Made by a program: the position numbers and the translations under genes
NCBI RefSeq assembly: GCF_020509005.1
Contig: NC_063020.1
Location: 1,302,001 to 1,366,000 of the forward strand
Origin: Fulvia fulva
Lineage: Eukaryota; Ascomycota; Dothideomycetes; Mycosphaerellales; Mycosphaerellaceae
Reading direction: 5' to 3'
Length of the DNA: 64,000 bases
The notes under the pieces: generated by a model
The model's database searches: none
What the model saw: the letters and a program-made list of their open reading frames with translations, nothing else
Told to the model about the DNA's origin: nothing
In this document: piece after piece, positions 1-9,309 of the stretch
Layout: each line of letters starts with the position of its first letter
Numbering within the stretch: the stretch's first letter is position 1

Positions 1-782
1 TCTATTCCGCTAGGCTTTAGGTCTTAGCCTTGCTCCCGCCGGCGTAGCGAGTCCTACGCTCCTCCTCTTTTCGTGCTAGCTATTCGGTACTTATCTATAC
101 GGCCGTAAAGGTAGTAAGGTTATCCTCTTTTTAGCTTGTCCTATATCCGGCCCCTCTCCGGTAGCGGCTTTCTATCTTATTCTTTACCTCCTAGATCGTA
201 GTTTATACTAGGTAATCTATCGTCTTTACCGCGTATTAAATTCTTATTCCCCGGATATATTGGCCGATTAGTAGTGTTCCTATCTCTATTTCTACCGTAC
301 TTATTAACGTTATCTTATATACGCCTAGTATCCTACGTAGGTTACCTACCTATATCCTATTTAGGGGTTACTCTATCCGTTTCGAGATCGGCTTACCTAC
401 GCCTCCTGTTCCCTAAATCTATGCCCCGTATAACATAGCTAGTCTAATAATCGCCTTATATATTACTCTTGCCTTGTCAAATGTTGCTCCCTATATAGAT
501 GCCGTAAGCCTCTTTATCGAGGCTTTATTGACTTGCGCTCGACTCTAGGCTTTCTTAATCTATACATTCTAGCTTAGCTTCGGGTCGAGCCAGATCCCTA
601 GTACTTAGAGCTCCGCTAATAGCTTAGTCTCGTAGCCTTAGATTCTTACCGCCGCCTTTATATTATAGTATGTTCTCGCTTTACTAAAGTGTATAAGTTA
701 GTACTTTTTAGGGGCGAACCGGGCACTATACTTCTTTGCCTACTCCTCGCATTTCTTATGCCTATCTTTAAGGAGGCGACAG
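1..782 (-). mobile_element. RIP-degraded Tad1-like LINE, 3' part (reverse transcriptase thumb onward)
   Basis: Read on the minus strand, 777 down to 1 continues the LINE reverse transcriptase from the other side of the nested LTR element. One frame gives CRLLKDRHKKCEE followed by stretches resembling FAPKKYxLIHFSKA and LRVLGIxLDPKLS, the usual connection region after the RT active site in Tad/I-type LINEs. Stops are frequent and are TAG or TAA where Trp or Gln is expected. CA and TG dinucleotides are nearly absent while CG is common, which is the RIP signature. The element runs off the left edge, so its 3' end and any RNase H domain are not visible. It is dead as a coding unit. Confidence 0.85.
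778..782. repeat. target-site duplication, left copy (GACAG)
   Basis: GACAG lies directly before the first TG of the left LTR and is repeated at 3150-3154 directly after the final CA of the right LTR. A 5-bp duplication is the normal product of retroviral-type integration. Removing the insert plus one copy restores the LINE reading frame. Confidence 0.93.
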
Positions 783-1078
783 TGTTACGGTTCGATTCGT
801 GGGAACCCCACAGCCATTCACTACGCGATGAGAGCAAGGAAACCTGTGGGACAGAGAGCAAGAGATCAAGAGGACAAGAGATTAAGAGAGCAGGACAGAT
901 CACGCCAAGACATGGCACTATATAGACGACGCTTCTTTACGAGTAGATAGGAGCCTCGTGCTCAACTCATTTTAAGTATACACCATATACTGTTTGGGAC
1001 CACTACCTTCTCAACGAGTCAGAGACATCACTGCAAAGATCCAAGCCCGGTTGGGATAACGTACAGCGGTTCCTAACA
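783..1078 (+). repeat. 5' LTR, 296 bp
   Basis: Begins TGTTACGG and ends CCTAACA, matching 2854-3149 base for base on visual comparison. A TATA-like ACTATATAGA lies at about 917-926 and could be the element's promoter. No clear tRNA-complementary primer-binding site was recognised just after 1078. Confidence 0.95.
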
Positions 1079-1104
1079 ACTTTGAGCACCACCACCAGGG
1101 CCCT

Positions 1105-2100
1105 TTGCACATGTCTGGGAGAGACGCTACCCGGAGTCCGTCACGACAACAGCCACAGTCAACTGGCATCACGGAACGAATGAGCGAAATGTCGATTACT
1201 GGAAGCGGAAAACGATCAACACCCTCTGCAAGCTCGAACAGCATGCACGAGTTCACCAAGGCACCTAAGGTGTCACCACCGGAGACGTTCGATGGGACAC
1301 AAGGGAAGCTGGAGGCTTTTCAGCTGCAGGTTCAGCTGTACCTCTACTTCAACGCCCAACAGTTTAATGGCGAGGCCTCTAAGGTCTTGTACGCCGCATC
1401 CTTCCTAAGGGGCAGGGCAGCCCGGGGGTTCAGACCATACCTCAAAGACTGGCTCAACAACCAGGACGAAGGAGACAACCCGAAGACAGAAACCCGGAAG
1501 ATATTTGCCGACTACGATGAGTTCGAGATCAAACTGAATGATCTCTACGGGATACCTAATGAAGAGGTTCATGCCGACCGACATATCCGACAACTCCGAC
1601 AGAACACCTCAGTTGCCGTCTATGCTTCTGAATTCCAGGGATATGCCGCCGACCTCGAGTGGAACGACGCAGCGTTTCGTTCCCAGTTCTACCTAGGCTT
1701 GAAGGACAACGTCAAAGCCGAATTATCTCGAAACTCCAGTCTCACCAGCTTGGCCGCGATGGTCAAGGCTGCAAAGGAAATCGACGAGAGACTCCAGGAG
1801 TTGAAGTACGACCGATTCGTACAGCCTGGATTCCAGAGACCCGCGAGAAGCGGAAGAGGGGGCTTCAAGGCCAGAAGTCATGACCCTGATTATGGAGAGC
1901 CGATGGAGCTCGACGCCACGGAAAGGCGCGGACGAAGCAAGCAGTTAACAAGAGATCTAACTTGCTATGCATGTGGAAGGAAAGGCCACTATGCTAGAGA
2001 CTGTCCGAAGAAGAATATTGTTAGCCGCGAGTTCAACGCTATGGATCGGGCAACGACGACGTACGGGGAATGCGAGAACTTCTTCTCGAAATCTGCCTAG
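1105..2100 (+). CDS. Retrotransposon Gag with CCHC zinc knuckle
   Basis: This 331-aa intronless ORF starts 26 nt after the 5' LTR. The N-terminal third is charged and Ser-rich. From about residue 50 (PPETFDGTQGKLEAF) it matches the capsid-type retrotransposon Gag fold of Ty3-like elements, including the helical tract around residues 120-215. A zinc knuckle C-x2-C-x4-H-x4-C sits at residues 287-300 (CYACGRKGHYARDC), the standard nucleic-acid-binding motif of Gag. An in-frame ATG two codons on is an alternative start. The ORF is open, with no RIP-type stops. No pol frame follows after the stop at 2100. The product should package element RNA into particles, with reverse transcriptase supplied in trans (inference). 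Confidence 0.92.
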   Translation: MHMSGRDATRSPSRQQPQSTGITERMSEMSITGSGKRSTPSASSNSMHEFTKAPKVSPPETFDGTQGKLEAFQLQVQLYLYFNAQQFNGEASKVLYAASFLRGRAARGFRPYLKDWLNNQDEGDNPKTETRKIFADYDEFEIKLNDLYGIPNEEVHADRHIRQLRQNTSVAVYASEFQGYAADLEWNDAAFRSQFYLGLKDNVKAELSRNSSLTSLAAMVKAAKEIDERLQELKYDRFVQPGFQRPARSGRGGFKARSHDPDYGEPMELDATERRGRSKQLTRDLTCYACGRKGHYARDCPKKNIVSREFNAMDRATTTYGECENFFSKSA

Positions 2101-2125
2101 CAGAAACAACCTGACGACAACGGCC

Positions 2126-2803
2126 TCACACCGCGGACTCTTGGTGTGAAGGTTCGGGAGAAAAGAGACCCTTTAACGGATCGTCGAGAGGGACACCCGT
2201 TATCGTACTCCAGTGGTCCAGAGGCATTTCGAGAATGCCATGAAAGAAAGATTGATCCGGTACCTCTACGCCGGAAGGAACAGAGAAAGGGAGAACGGAC
2301 TCGGGAGCGGGATCCTCGGACTCCAGTTCCTCGAGTGCCAAGGCAGTGGCGCCGTCAACGCGGTTCTCGGCGAGACGCAGTTGTTTCCTGAGACGAATCT
2401 TTTTCATTCTCCTCTCGGATAACGCCTGCTGGTCGCGAGACAGGCGTTGCAGGATTTCCACCTCTTCCTCCTCCAACGATTCAATATCACGACGCAGCGC
2501 CTCCCTCGCGCTCCGAAGTTTCTCCCACTGGGAGAAGGCCAGAGAGACGTCGCAGGATTTCCGGTTGTGCTTGATGCACTCGGAGCACTTCGACGAGCGA
2601 GGACCAACAATGCAGCGAGGACGAACTTCGCCGGGTGCGACTACGACGGACTTGCAGGAAGAACAGGGCGCCATTTCAGTACCGTTTGTTTCGATATCGG
2701 TATAGAGATCCAGACGACGGAGAGTGGACGAAACCTTTGGTTTGCGACGGTGTGCGGGTGATGGTAAGGAAGACGACATCTTTTGCCGCTGAAGAAGATG
2801 CAC
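2126..2803 (-). CDS. Antisense ORF in the LTR element: Cys-rich, coiled-coil protein
   Basis: A 225-aa open frame runs opposite to gag and fills most of the interval between gag and the 3' LTR. Six cysteines at residues 47, 50, 64, 73, 76 and 84 form C-x2-C-x13-C-x8-C-x2-C-x7-C, a spacing reminiscent of a Zn2Cys6 cluster with wider loops. Residues 90-160 are strongly helical and charged (EKLRSAREALRRDIESLEEE), predicting a coiled coil, and an acidic Pro/Ser tail follows. A zinc-binding head plus coiled coil suggests a DNA-associated regulatory protein, but no function is established. Overlapping sense frames are short and lack such organisation. Whether it is expressed is unknown; it could be a captured host gene fragment. 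Confidence 0.6.
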   Translation of the reverse strand: MHLLQRQKMSSSLPSPAHRRKPKVSSTLRRLDLYTDIETNGTEMAPCSSCKSVVVAPGEVRPRCIVGPRSSKCSECIKHNRKSCDVSLAFSQWEKLRSAREALRRDIESLEEEEVEILQRLSRDQQALSERRMKKIRLRKQLRLAENRVDGATALALEELESEDPAPESVLPFSVPSGVEVPDQSFFHGILEMPLDHWSTITGVPLDDPLKGLFSPEPSHQESAV

Positions 2804-2840
2804 ACCCGAACGACTATAAGCTTCGGGACGAAGCTAAGCT

Positions 2841-2853
2841 AGAAGGGGGATGG
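2841..2853 (+). other. Polypurine tract of the LTR element
   Basis: AGAAGGGGGATGG lies immediately before the 3' LTR. It is purine-only apart from one T, the position and composition expected of the plus-strand primer used in LTR-element reverse transcription. Confidence 0.75.
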
Positions 2854-3149
2854 TGTTACGGTTCGATTCGTGGGAACCCCACAGCCATTCACTACGCGAT
2901 GAGAGCAAGGAAACCTGTGGGACAGAGAGCAAGAGATCAAGAGGACAAGAGATTAAGAGAGCAGGACAGATCACGCCAAGACATGGCACTATATAGACGA
3001 CGCTTCTTTACGAGTAGATAGGAGCCTCGTGCTCAACTCATTTTAAGTATACACCATATACTGTTTGGGACCACTACCTTCTCAACGAGTCAGAGACATC
3101 ACTGCAAAGATCCAAGCCCGGTTGGGATAACGTACAGCGGTTCCTAACA
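2854..3149 (+). repeat. 3' LTR, 296 bp
   Basis: Same sequence as the 5' LTR by eye, with TG...CA ends. No substitution between the two LTRs was seen, consistent with recent insertion. Confidence 0.95.
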
Positions 3150-3154
3150 GACAG
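3150..3154. repeat. target-site duplication, right copy (GACAG)
   Basis: Second copy of the 5-bp duplication, directly after the terminal CA of the 3' LTR; partner of 778-782. Confidence 0.93.
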
Positions 3155-6100
3155 TTCTCTTCTGTCGAGTCTAACTAGGCTAGGATGTTTATATCGTCTA
3201 CGAACCCCGATACTAAGGTTTACGGAGAGGTGAGTAGGGGGATTAGATCCGATATAAATATTAGAAATAGGATATAGGAGAGAGTAGATCCCTAAGGTAT
3301 TCTAGTCTCTACCTTTACCGGGTCGGACGTGTACCTTCCTAGGACTAGGTATGTCGTCCGTTCCTAGAGAAAGGAGTAGACGAACGACGTTACCTACTAG
3401 GGGATGCCTTTCTGCTATAGGATATGTATTAGCCTTTAGTATAAGACGTTGTCGAAGGCCTCTACGATATCGAGGGATAGTAAGGACGCCGCTCGGTTCC
3501 TACCGTAGTACTAGAGGGTCTGAATTTGCTCCGTAATTAGCTCTATTACTATTAGTATCGATCGCTAGCTTCTTCCCCCTATCTATATTACTAGGAGTAC
3601 GTAGTTGTCCTCGGTAAGCTACGTAAGTCTCTAGGCTACTATCTTTTCTAGGACCTTCCCTATCGTATTTAGAAGTGCTATTAGTCTATACGACTTAGGC
3701 TAAGTATAGTCTTCCTTCTATAGCTTACGTAGTACTACTGTTATAGACTCTCTATACGGCTTCGGGTGATACCCTAGCCGTAGGTACGCGGTAAATAGGT
3801 TTATAAGGCTCGGCGCGATCTCTTCTCTATACTCTTTTAGTAGTACGTTTAGTATCCTATCTAGGCCTAGGGCTTTTCGTCCTTTGAGCTTACTTATAAC
3901 TCCTATTACTATATTAGAGCTAACCGCCTAATCTATATCTAGGGGTTCCGGGTATATACTCGGGTCGATGTCCGTAAGGTCTACCTCTACTTACGTCGAA
4001 AAGAAATAGTCGGCTAATACTTTTGCCTTACCCCGGGGCGTAGCCTAGGCAATCTCTTTACGGTCTACGATTAGAGGGAAGTAAGGGGTTTGTTGCTCTT
4101 TAGGTAGTCGTGCCTATTTAGTAAGTCTCTATATCTATTCCGGGTTTTCTATAACGAGCCTAATTGTCGCTCTCTAGTCCTAAAGCTTATTACGTCTTAT
4201 CTATGCCTTCTTCTCTTATATCGCGCGACAGTATTACTCCTACGTCTCTTAGGTGTGCTCCTTCGTCCACTATCGCCTTGCCCTTCTAGCCTCCTTTACC
4301 TTTATAGAGTATTTAGGGGTCTAGAAGGCCTTCTACTACGTTAAGGGCCGGAGTAACGGCGTATATTGTTCCGCTACTTACTATATAACCGAGGTAATCT
4401 GTTCCGCTACTTAATCTAGCTAAGCTGTCGTCTCGAGTTCTCTATACTATAGTAGGTTTGCTATTAGGAAGCCTCTTATATCGTCCTAGCGTACCTTCTT
4501 CTAGTTACGGTATAGTTTGCTTACTAGCTCCTCTATCGCCTTCACCCCTAGCGTCGTTTAAATAGGGATATAGTCTAAGGAGGCTTCTAGCGCGTAGTTC
4601 GGTCGGTATTAGACTAGTCTCTCTTTAAGTTCTCGTAATAGAAAGTATAGGTCGATTGTACTTATACTTATACGGGCCTTCTACGTCTCTATTCCTATTA
4701 GTATTACTAAGGCTATTCCGTAGCGAACGGTTATATCTAGTAGCTTTCCCCCTAGAAACGCGTACGGGGGAGTGAATTCGAGTCCCTACTATAGGTAGTA
4801 GAGGTTAAAGTCGCCGAGGAGTACTTACTTTATATCTTAGCTTAGGGTCCGCTCTAGGTAGGCGAGGGTTCCTAGTTCCCTACTCGTCCGACCCCGCGGT
4901 AGCGGGTTATAAACGTTATAGATCTAGATAGAGCCTTATGTCGTATCGATCTAGATTAATATTATGTCTCCTAGGTTGCCCTACTACGGTAGTATAACCT
5001 TCTACGACTTAAGGTCTATAGTCTTGCTTACGTATATATATGTCCTCGGGATAACGCCTCGTTAGCCTACGATTATAGTATAGTATCTCCGGTTATTACA
5101 AGTAGCTAGGAGTCCTATATAGGGGTTAATCTATAGTTCTTATATCGTAATAACGTAGTGCCGTAGCGGGTCTAGCTCTTATAGAAAGTGGCGCTAGACC
5201 TTGTCCCTACTTTTGTTTACGTTATACTATACGATAGTAATGTCGTCGTATAGTATTATTCGTTATCCGTAAGGTCTATTTCCGTACTAACCTACTATGT
5301 CTCCTAAGCCTATATCCCGCTATCTGGCTAGCCCTAGGGCCGCTAGGGCGCCCTAAAGATTCGTATTTAGCCTAGTTTATTAGCGGCCCGGTTAAGGTGT
5401 CGAGGCCTACCGGGAGGTAGATACGTTTACGGTTAGGTTCCCTTATTCGTCTCTTCTACCCTCTTCCTTTTACTCGGCTCGAAGCCCTTATATACGGTAG
5501 GTCCCTCCTACTATCGTTAGGGGTACTTAGCTAGTATAGAGATCCTTACTTATCTCGCTCGTTCTTATACTACTATTCTAGCTAGGTATTAGTTTGAATA
5601 CGCTAGGTGCCTTCTACCGTAGTATATATACCTACTCTCCTTTTTTAGGTATTCCCTTCCCTAGTATAGGCCTACGTAGTAGGGATACCTTAGGGTCTTC
5701 TCCCCGGATTTTAGGGCGATATTACCGTACTATTAGTAATAGAAGCATGATAGTACCCTATAGCTACTCTAATAGATCTCCGTGTCTATTCTCTCGTAGT
5801 TCTAGAATAGCCTATTATCTAGTATCTAGTTAGCTTATTCCGCTGTCTCTACCTAGATAATAAGCGATAAATACGTCTTCTCTCGGTCTACTGTCTTATA
5901 TAGCTATACCGCCTTCGTTAGTCGTACTCCTAGGGAGGTGTTCTAGTTCTATACTTAGAGGTAGGGAAGGTCTTCGACCTTAAATGTCCTAGGGACCCCG
6001 TAGGCGATAACGGTATACTATTAGTAGGAGACTCGTACCGACTTTGTAACTTTAGTAGTCTACTCCTTATAGGTCTCTAGCTTTTATCTATTAGACTCTT

Positions 6101-6950
6101 ATACGGTAAAGAGTCTCACTACGCCTATTGCCTCTACCCTCGCTCTAACTACCTCCTTTTGGCCGATTCTATCGACAATCTCCTTGCTTATTAGGGCTAC
6201 GATTTCTTGTTTTTCCGCCGGATTAGTAATGTATAGGCGTACCGCCTTGCTTGCCTTCGGAGGGGGTTGATTCTTACCTGCTACTACTATTGCCTATATA
6301 GTTGGTCTCTAGGCTACTTTCTGTGTTGCTTGTTAGATTGTTTTCGGGATTTGGTGTGATAGCGCTTTTAGCGCTCCTAGTAGCTGTGCTATAGTGTTCT
6401 TATATATCCGGGCTAGGTGTTCGTTATCCCCTAGCAAGTTTTCCGCCTCCGTATATAGGGTCGTCTACGCTATATTGTTGGTCGTTAGCCTCTACTTTCT
6501 ATATAGTAGGCCTTAGCTTATGTCCTAGGTTTTTTCTTAATTTGTTCCCCGGTTTAGCTCTTAGTATAGAATGTTCGTAAGGCTATAGCTCTCGTTAGTT
6601 ACTATCCTTCGCTACTATTCGGGGTTACGCTTCCTAATTAGGTAGTTGTCCTCCGTAACTCCGTAACTCTAGGGTCTACCTTTAGGGGAACGGAACCTTA
6701 GTTTTAGGGTTCTTTATACTACGATTACGCCGCCGCTAGCGTAGGCGGGTCGCTACTACTTAAGTAGATTGCTCGTCTTAATAAGGGCTTTCGAATAAAT
6801 AGTCCTCGTCGATATTCTGCTCTCCTCTCGGTCAAGCTATATAATCTATATAGAGTAGTTTATAGTTAGTAGAGAGTATACTAAGATACTTAAAACCTTG
6901 CCTCTCTTAGGAGGCCTATGTTTTTATTTATACTTCTTCTCGTTTTCTCG
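3150..6950 (-). mobile_element. RIP-degraded Tad1-like LINE, 5' and central part
   Basis: Minus-strand translation recovers LINE landmarks between RIP stops. An ORF1-like region lies at roughly 6700-5850. An endonuclease of the exonuclease-III type has LLGDFNL at 4801-4821. Reverse transcriptase blocks lie at about 3900-3300, including SYRLIALLNTIGKVLEKIVA near 3620-3700 and the catalytic GFVDD at 3193-3207. The nested LTR element then interrupts the frame and the RT resumes at 777. CA and TG are almost missing and TA is in excess, while CG is retained. The 5' boundary near 6950 is approximate. No frame is open over any useful length, so this copy cannot move. Confidence 0.85.
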
Positions 6951-6999
6951 TAACTCTAACTTATACGGTCTACTACGTATTACGCTTACGGAGTAGACT

Positions 7000-9290
7000 A
7001 GGCGTTTCCCGCGCCGCCGGTACTATTAGCGTTACTACTATTACTACCGTTACGGCGGTTATAACTTAGGTTATAGCCTAGCGTAAATAGGCGGCGGGCG
7101 ACATCTCGAAGGGGGTACTAATCGGTATCGATACGGCGGTAACCTTCTTATTCGTATTTTAAGTACCGATTCTAATCGATATATTCCTAGGCGCGAGTAG
7201 TATCTAAAGGTTAGATATACTAAAATGCCTAAGGTCGATTAGCCTACTTAGTCTTAGCGTTCGGGTTAGTATTATTACCGCTATAACCCGAAGCCGTATC
7301 CTTCTTATCGTCGTTACCCTTAGTAGTCTTCTTATTACCTTAGGTCTTATTACTATTACCGGTCTTACCGTACTTAAGGTCGAACGCCTTACACTTGTCC
7401 TCGTAGTTATATAGCGTAGACACGACTTACTTAAGGGTTATGTTGACTATATCCTCGTTCATAATACGGTTATCGTAGCGCGAGTTTAACTTACGGAGTA
7501 GGAAGTCCTTCTCGAGTTTCTTTTCCTTCGCGCCGTTATTAAGGTTAATAATATTAGCGTTCTTACGGAAGGATAGGTAGAAGTTACTAAACTTCTCCTT
7601 ATCACCCTACTATAGACTATTAAGCTTAGTTATAGTATTAGTATAGGTATTACGGGTACCGTAGCGCCGGGCTAGATCTTCTATTATCTTATCTATAGAA
7701 GCGTACTAAGTAGTCGTACCTTCCGTAGACTTAGTAAGACTAGGGATCTTTAAGTCGACATAGGTCTATACACCGTTCTTTAACTAGCTCTAGACGTTCT
7801 AAAGGGAGTCCTTTATAGTACGGTACTTCGAGGCTTAGAGCTTAGCTTCGGTAGTACGGTACTACTCTTAGAACTTAATATCGTCGCTCTTTAGATCGAA
7901 CTTAGTAGAGGCCTTTAGCTCGTTAGAGGACTTAATACTAGTAGTTATGTCGGCGTCGTAAGTCGTATATACGGAGATAGGATTACTATCTAAGTCGGTA
8001 CTCGGGCGATTCTTCCTACCCTTACGACTACTGTCCTTGTAGCTATTCTTACGGCCCTTATTACCGTCATCCTCGTCGTCTAATAAGTCCGATAAATCCG
8101 GGTCCGACTTCTTCTTATTAGGCTTACCTCTATTTTACCGACGCTCTAGTAACTCTTTAGACTCGGTTCGCTAAGGTAGTAGGTCTTACTTTTCCTTAGA
8201 ACGGCTACGGTCCTTCTCTTACTTCTTAAGCTTAGTAATACGCTTCTCGGCTACTACGAGCTTAGTCTCGGTCTCTACTAGCTTGCTCTCCGCTACCTTA
8301 TACTACGTACGATATACCTTCTTTATATCTTTAGCCCTCGTAAGCTCGTCTAGGTCGATAACGATAGTATTATTACGCTTAGCGAGCTCCTCCTTTAGTC
8401 GCGTAACCTCCTCTTCTAGGAACTATCTAGTCGCCTATTCCGTATCGATTATATCCTCGAGTCGGTCTATCTAGTCCTTAGTATCTTACGCCTTACGGAG
8501 GTTAATACGATTAGCTATATTAAGCGTAGTATTAAGTTTATACGTATATCGGTAATCGGACTCGATATTATAGAGGATCTTATAGATCTACTAGGGATAG
8601 TTATTAACCGTCTTCTTAAACTTGTCTATATTTAACCCGTTTAACGAGTCGAACGCTTCCTAGAAGTTGTCGATAGTGACCCTCCTCTTCCTTAGTACCT
8701 TAGTACCCTTATCTTCTATCTTATCCTCGATAAACTCCGCCCTATATAGGTTAGCTAAGTTTAGCTCTATCTCGACCTCCTCTTCCTTAATCGCCTTAAG
8801 TTAGTCGAATACCTTCTTATACTACTTACGGTACTAGTTTTTCTTATTAAGGAGCTTATTTACGATATCCTCTTTACGTCCTTAAGTCTACGTTACCGGG
8901 TTCGCGCTAACGTTATTAGGCGGATCGGGTAGTAGGGTAAAGAAGGATAATCTATTAAGGGACGCGTAATAAACGCGTCTATTAGTATTCTCTATACTTA
9001 CGCCTAGTACGCCGGTACCGGTCTATCTTACTATTACTACTATATTAGCTATAATCTACTTTAAGGTACGACTTAGCGAGTACGATATCTAATCTTAGTA
9101 CTTCCTCGTATACTATCGCGGTTTCTCTATAATCTCCCGAATATAGCTTCTCGTATCTCTCTATACGTTAGTAATAATCTATTCGAAGTATTATAAGTAG
9201 GTATAAGTACGTAGTTAGGTAAGGTATAAGTCGAATAGATATTCTATCTAAAAGAGGCGCGGAGGGCGCGAGAGTTATATACGGGCGCTA
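7000..9290 (-). mobile_element. RIP-degraded Gag-like remnant of a second retroelement
   Basis: Minus-strand frames from about 9250 down to 7100 give a long Lys/Glu/Asp-rich protein broken by TAG and TAA. There is a coiled-coil stretch near 8470-8230, an acidic patch SDLLDDEDDGNKG near 8060-8100, and a Gag-like core near 7700-7400 (KFSNFYLSFRKNANIINL, then LRKLNSRYDNRIMNEDI). This order is typical of retrotransposon Gag. A zinc knuckle cannot be confirmed, because RIP turns Cys codons into Tyr. No pol is attached. Ends are approximate and no LTR was recognised. The Ty3-versus-Copia assignment is left open. Confidence 0.6.
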
Positions 9291-9309
9291 AGCCGCTAGT
9301 CGGATTAGT

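Larger units (their letters stand above)
783..3149 (+). mobile_element. Non-autonomous gag-only LTR retrotransposon, structurally intact
   Basis: The 2,367-bp element has two 296-bp direct LTRs (783-1078 and 2854-3149) that look identical by eye, start TG and end CA, and are flanked by a GACAG target duplication. A purine-rich tract lies just before the right LTR. The interior holds one sense gene, gag (1105-2100), and an antisense ORF (2126-2803). There is no room for protease, reverse transcriptase or integrase, and none is seen, so mobilisation would need enzymes from another element. Base composition is normal, unlike the RIP-mutated LINE around it. Identical LTRs and absence of RIP indicate a recent insertion. 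It resembles the gag-carrying terminal-repeat elements known from plants, but the family is not identified here. Confidence 0.93.

Noticed and set aside
658..925. Two ORFs of 78-86 codons overlapping the left LTR edge
   Set aside because: They straddle the LINE/LTR junction and read through LTR sequence; artefacts of the insertion.
2146..3021. Several plus-strand ORFs of 60-128 codons downstream of gag
   Set aside because: Shadows of the antisense Cys-rich frame and the 3' LTR. No protease or reverse transcriptase motif was found, so they are not a pol gene.
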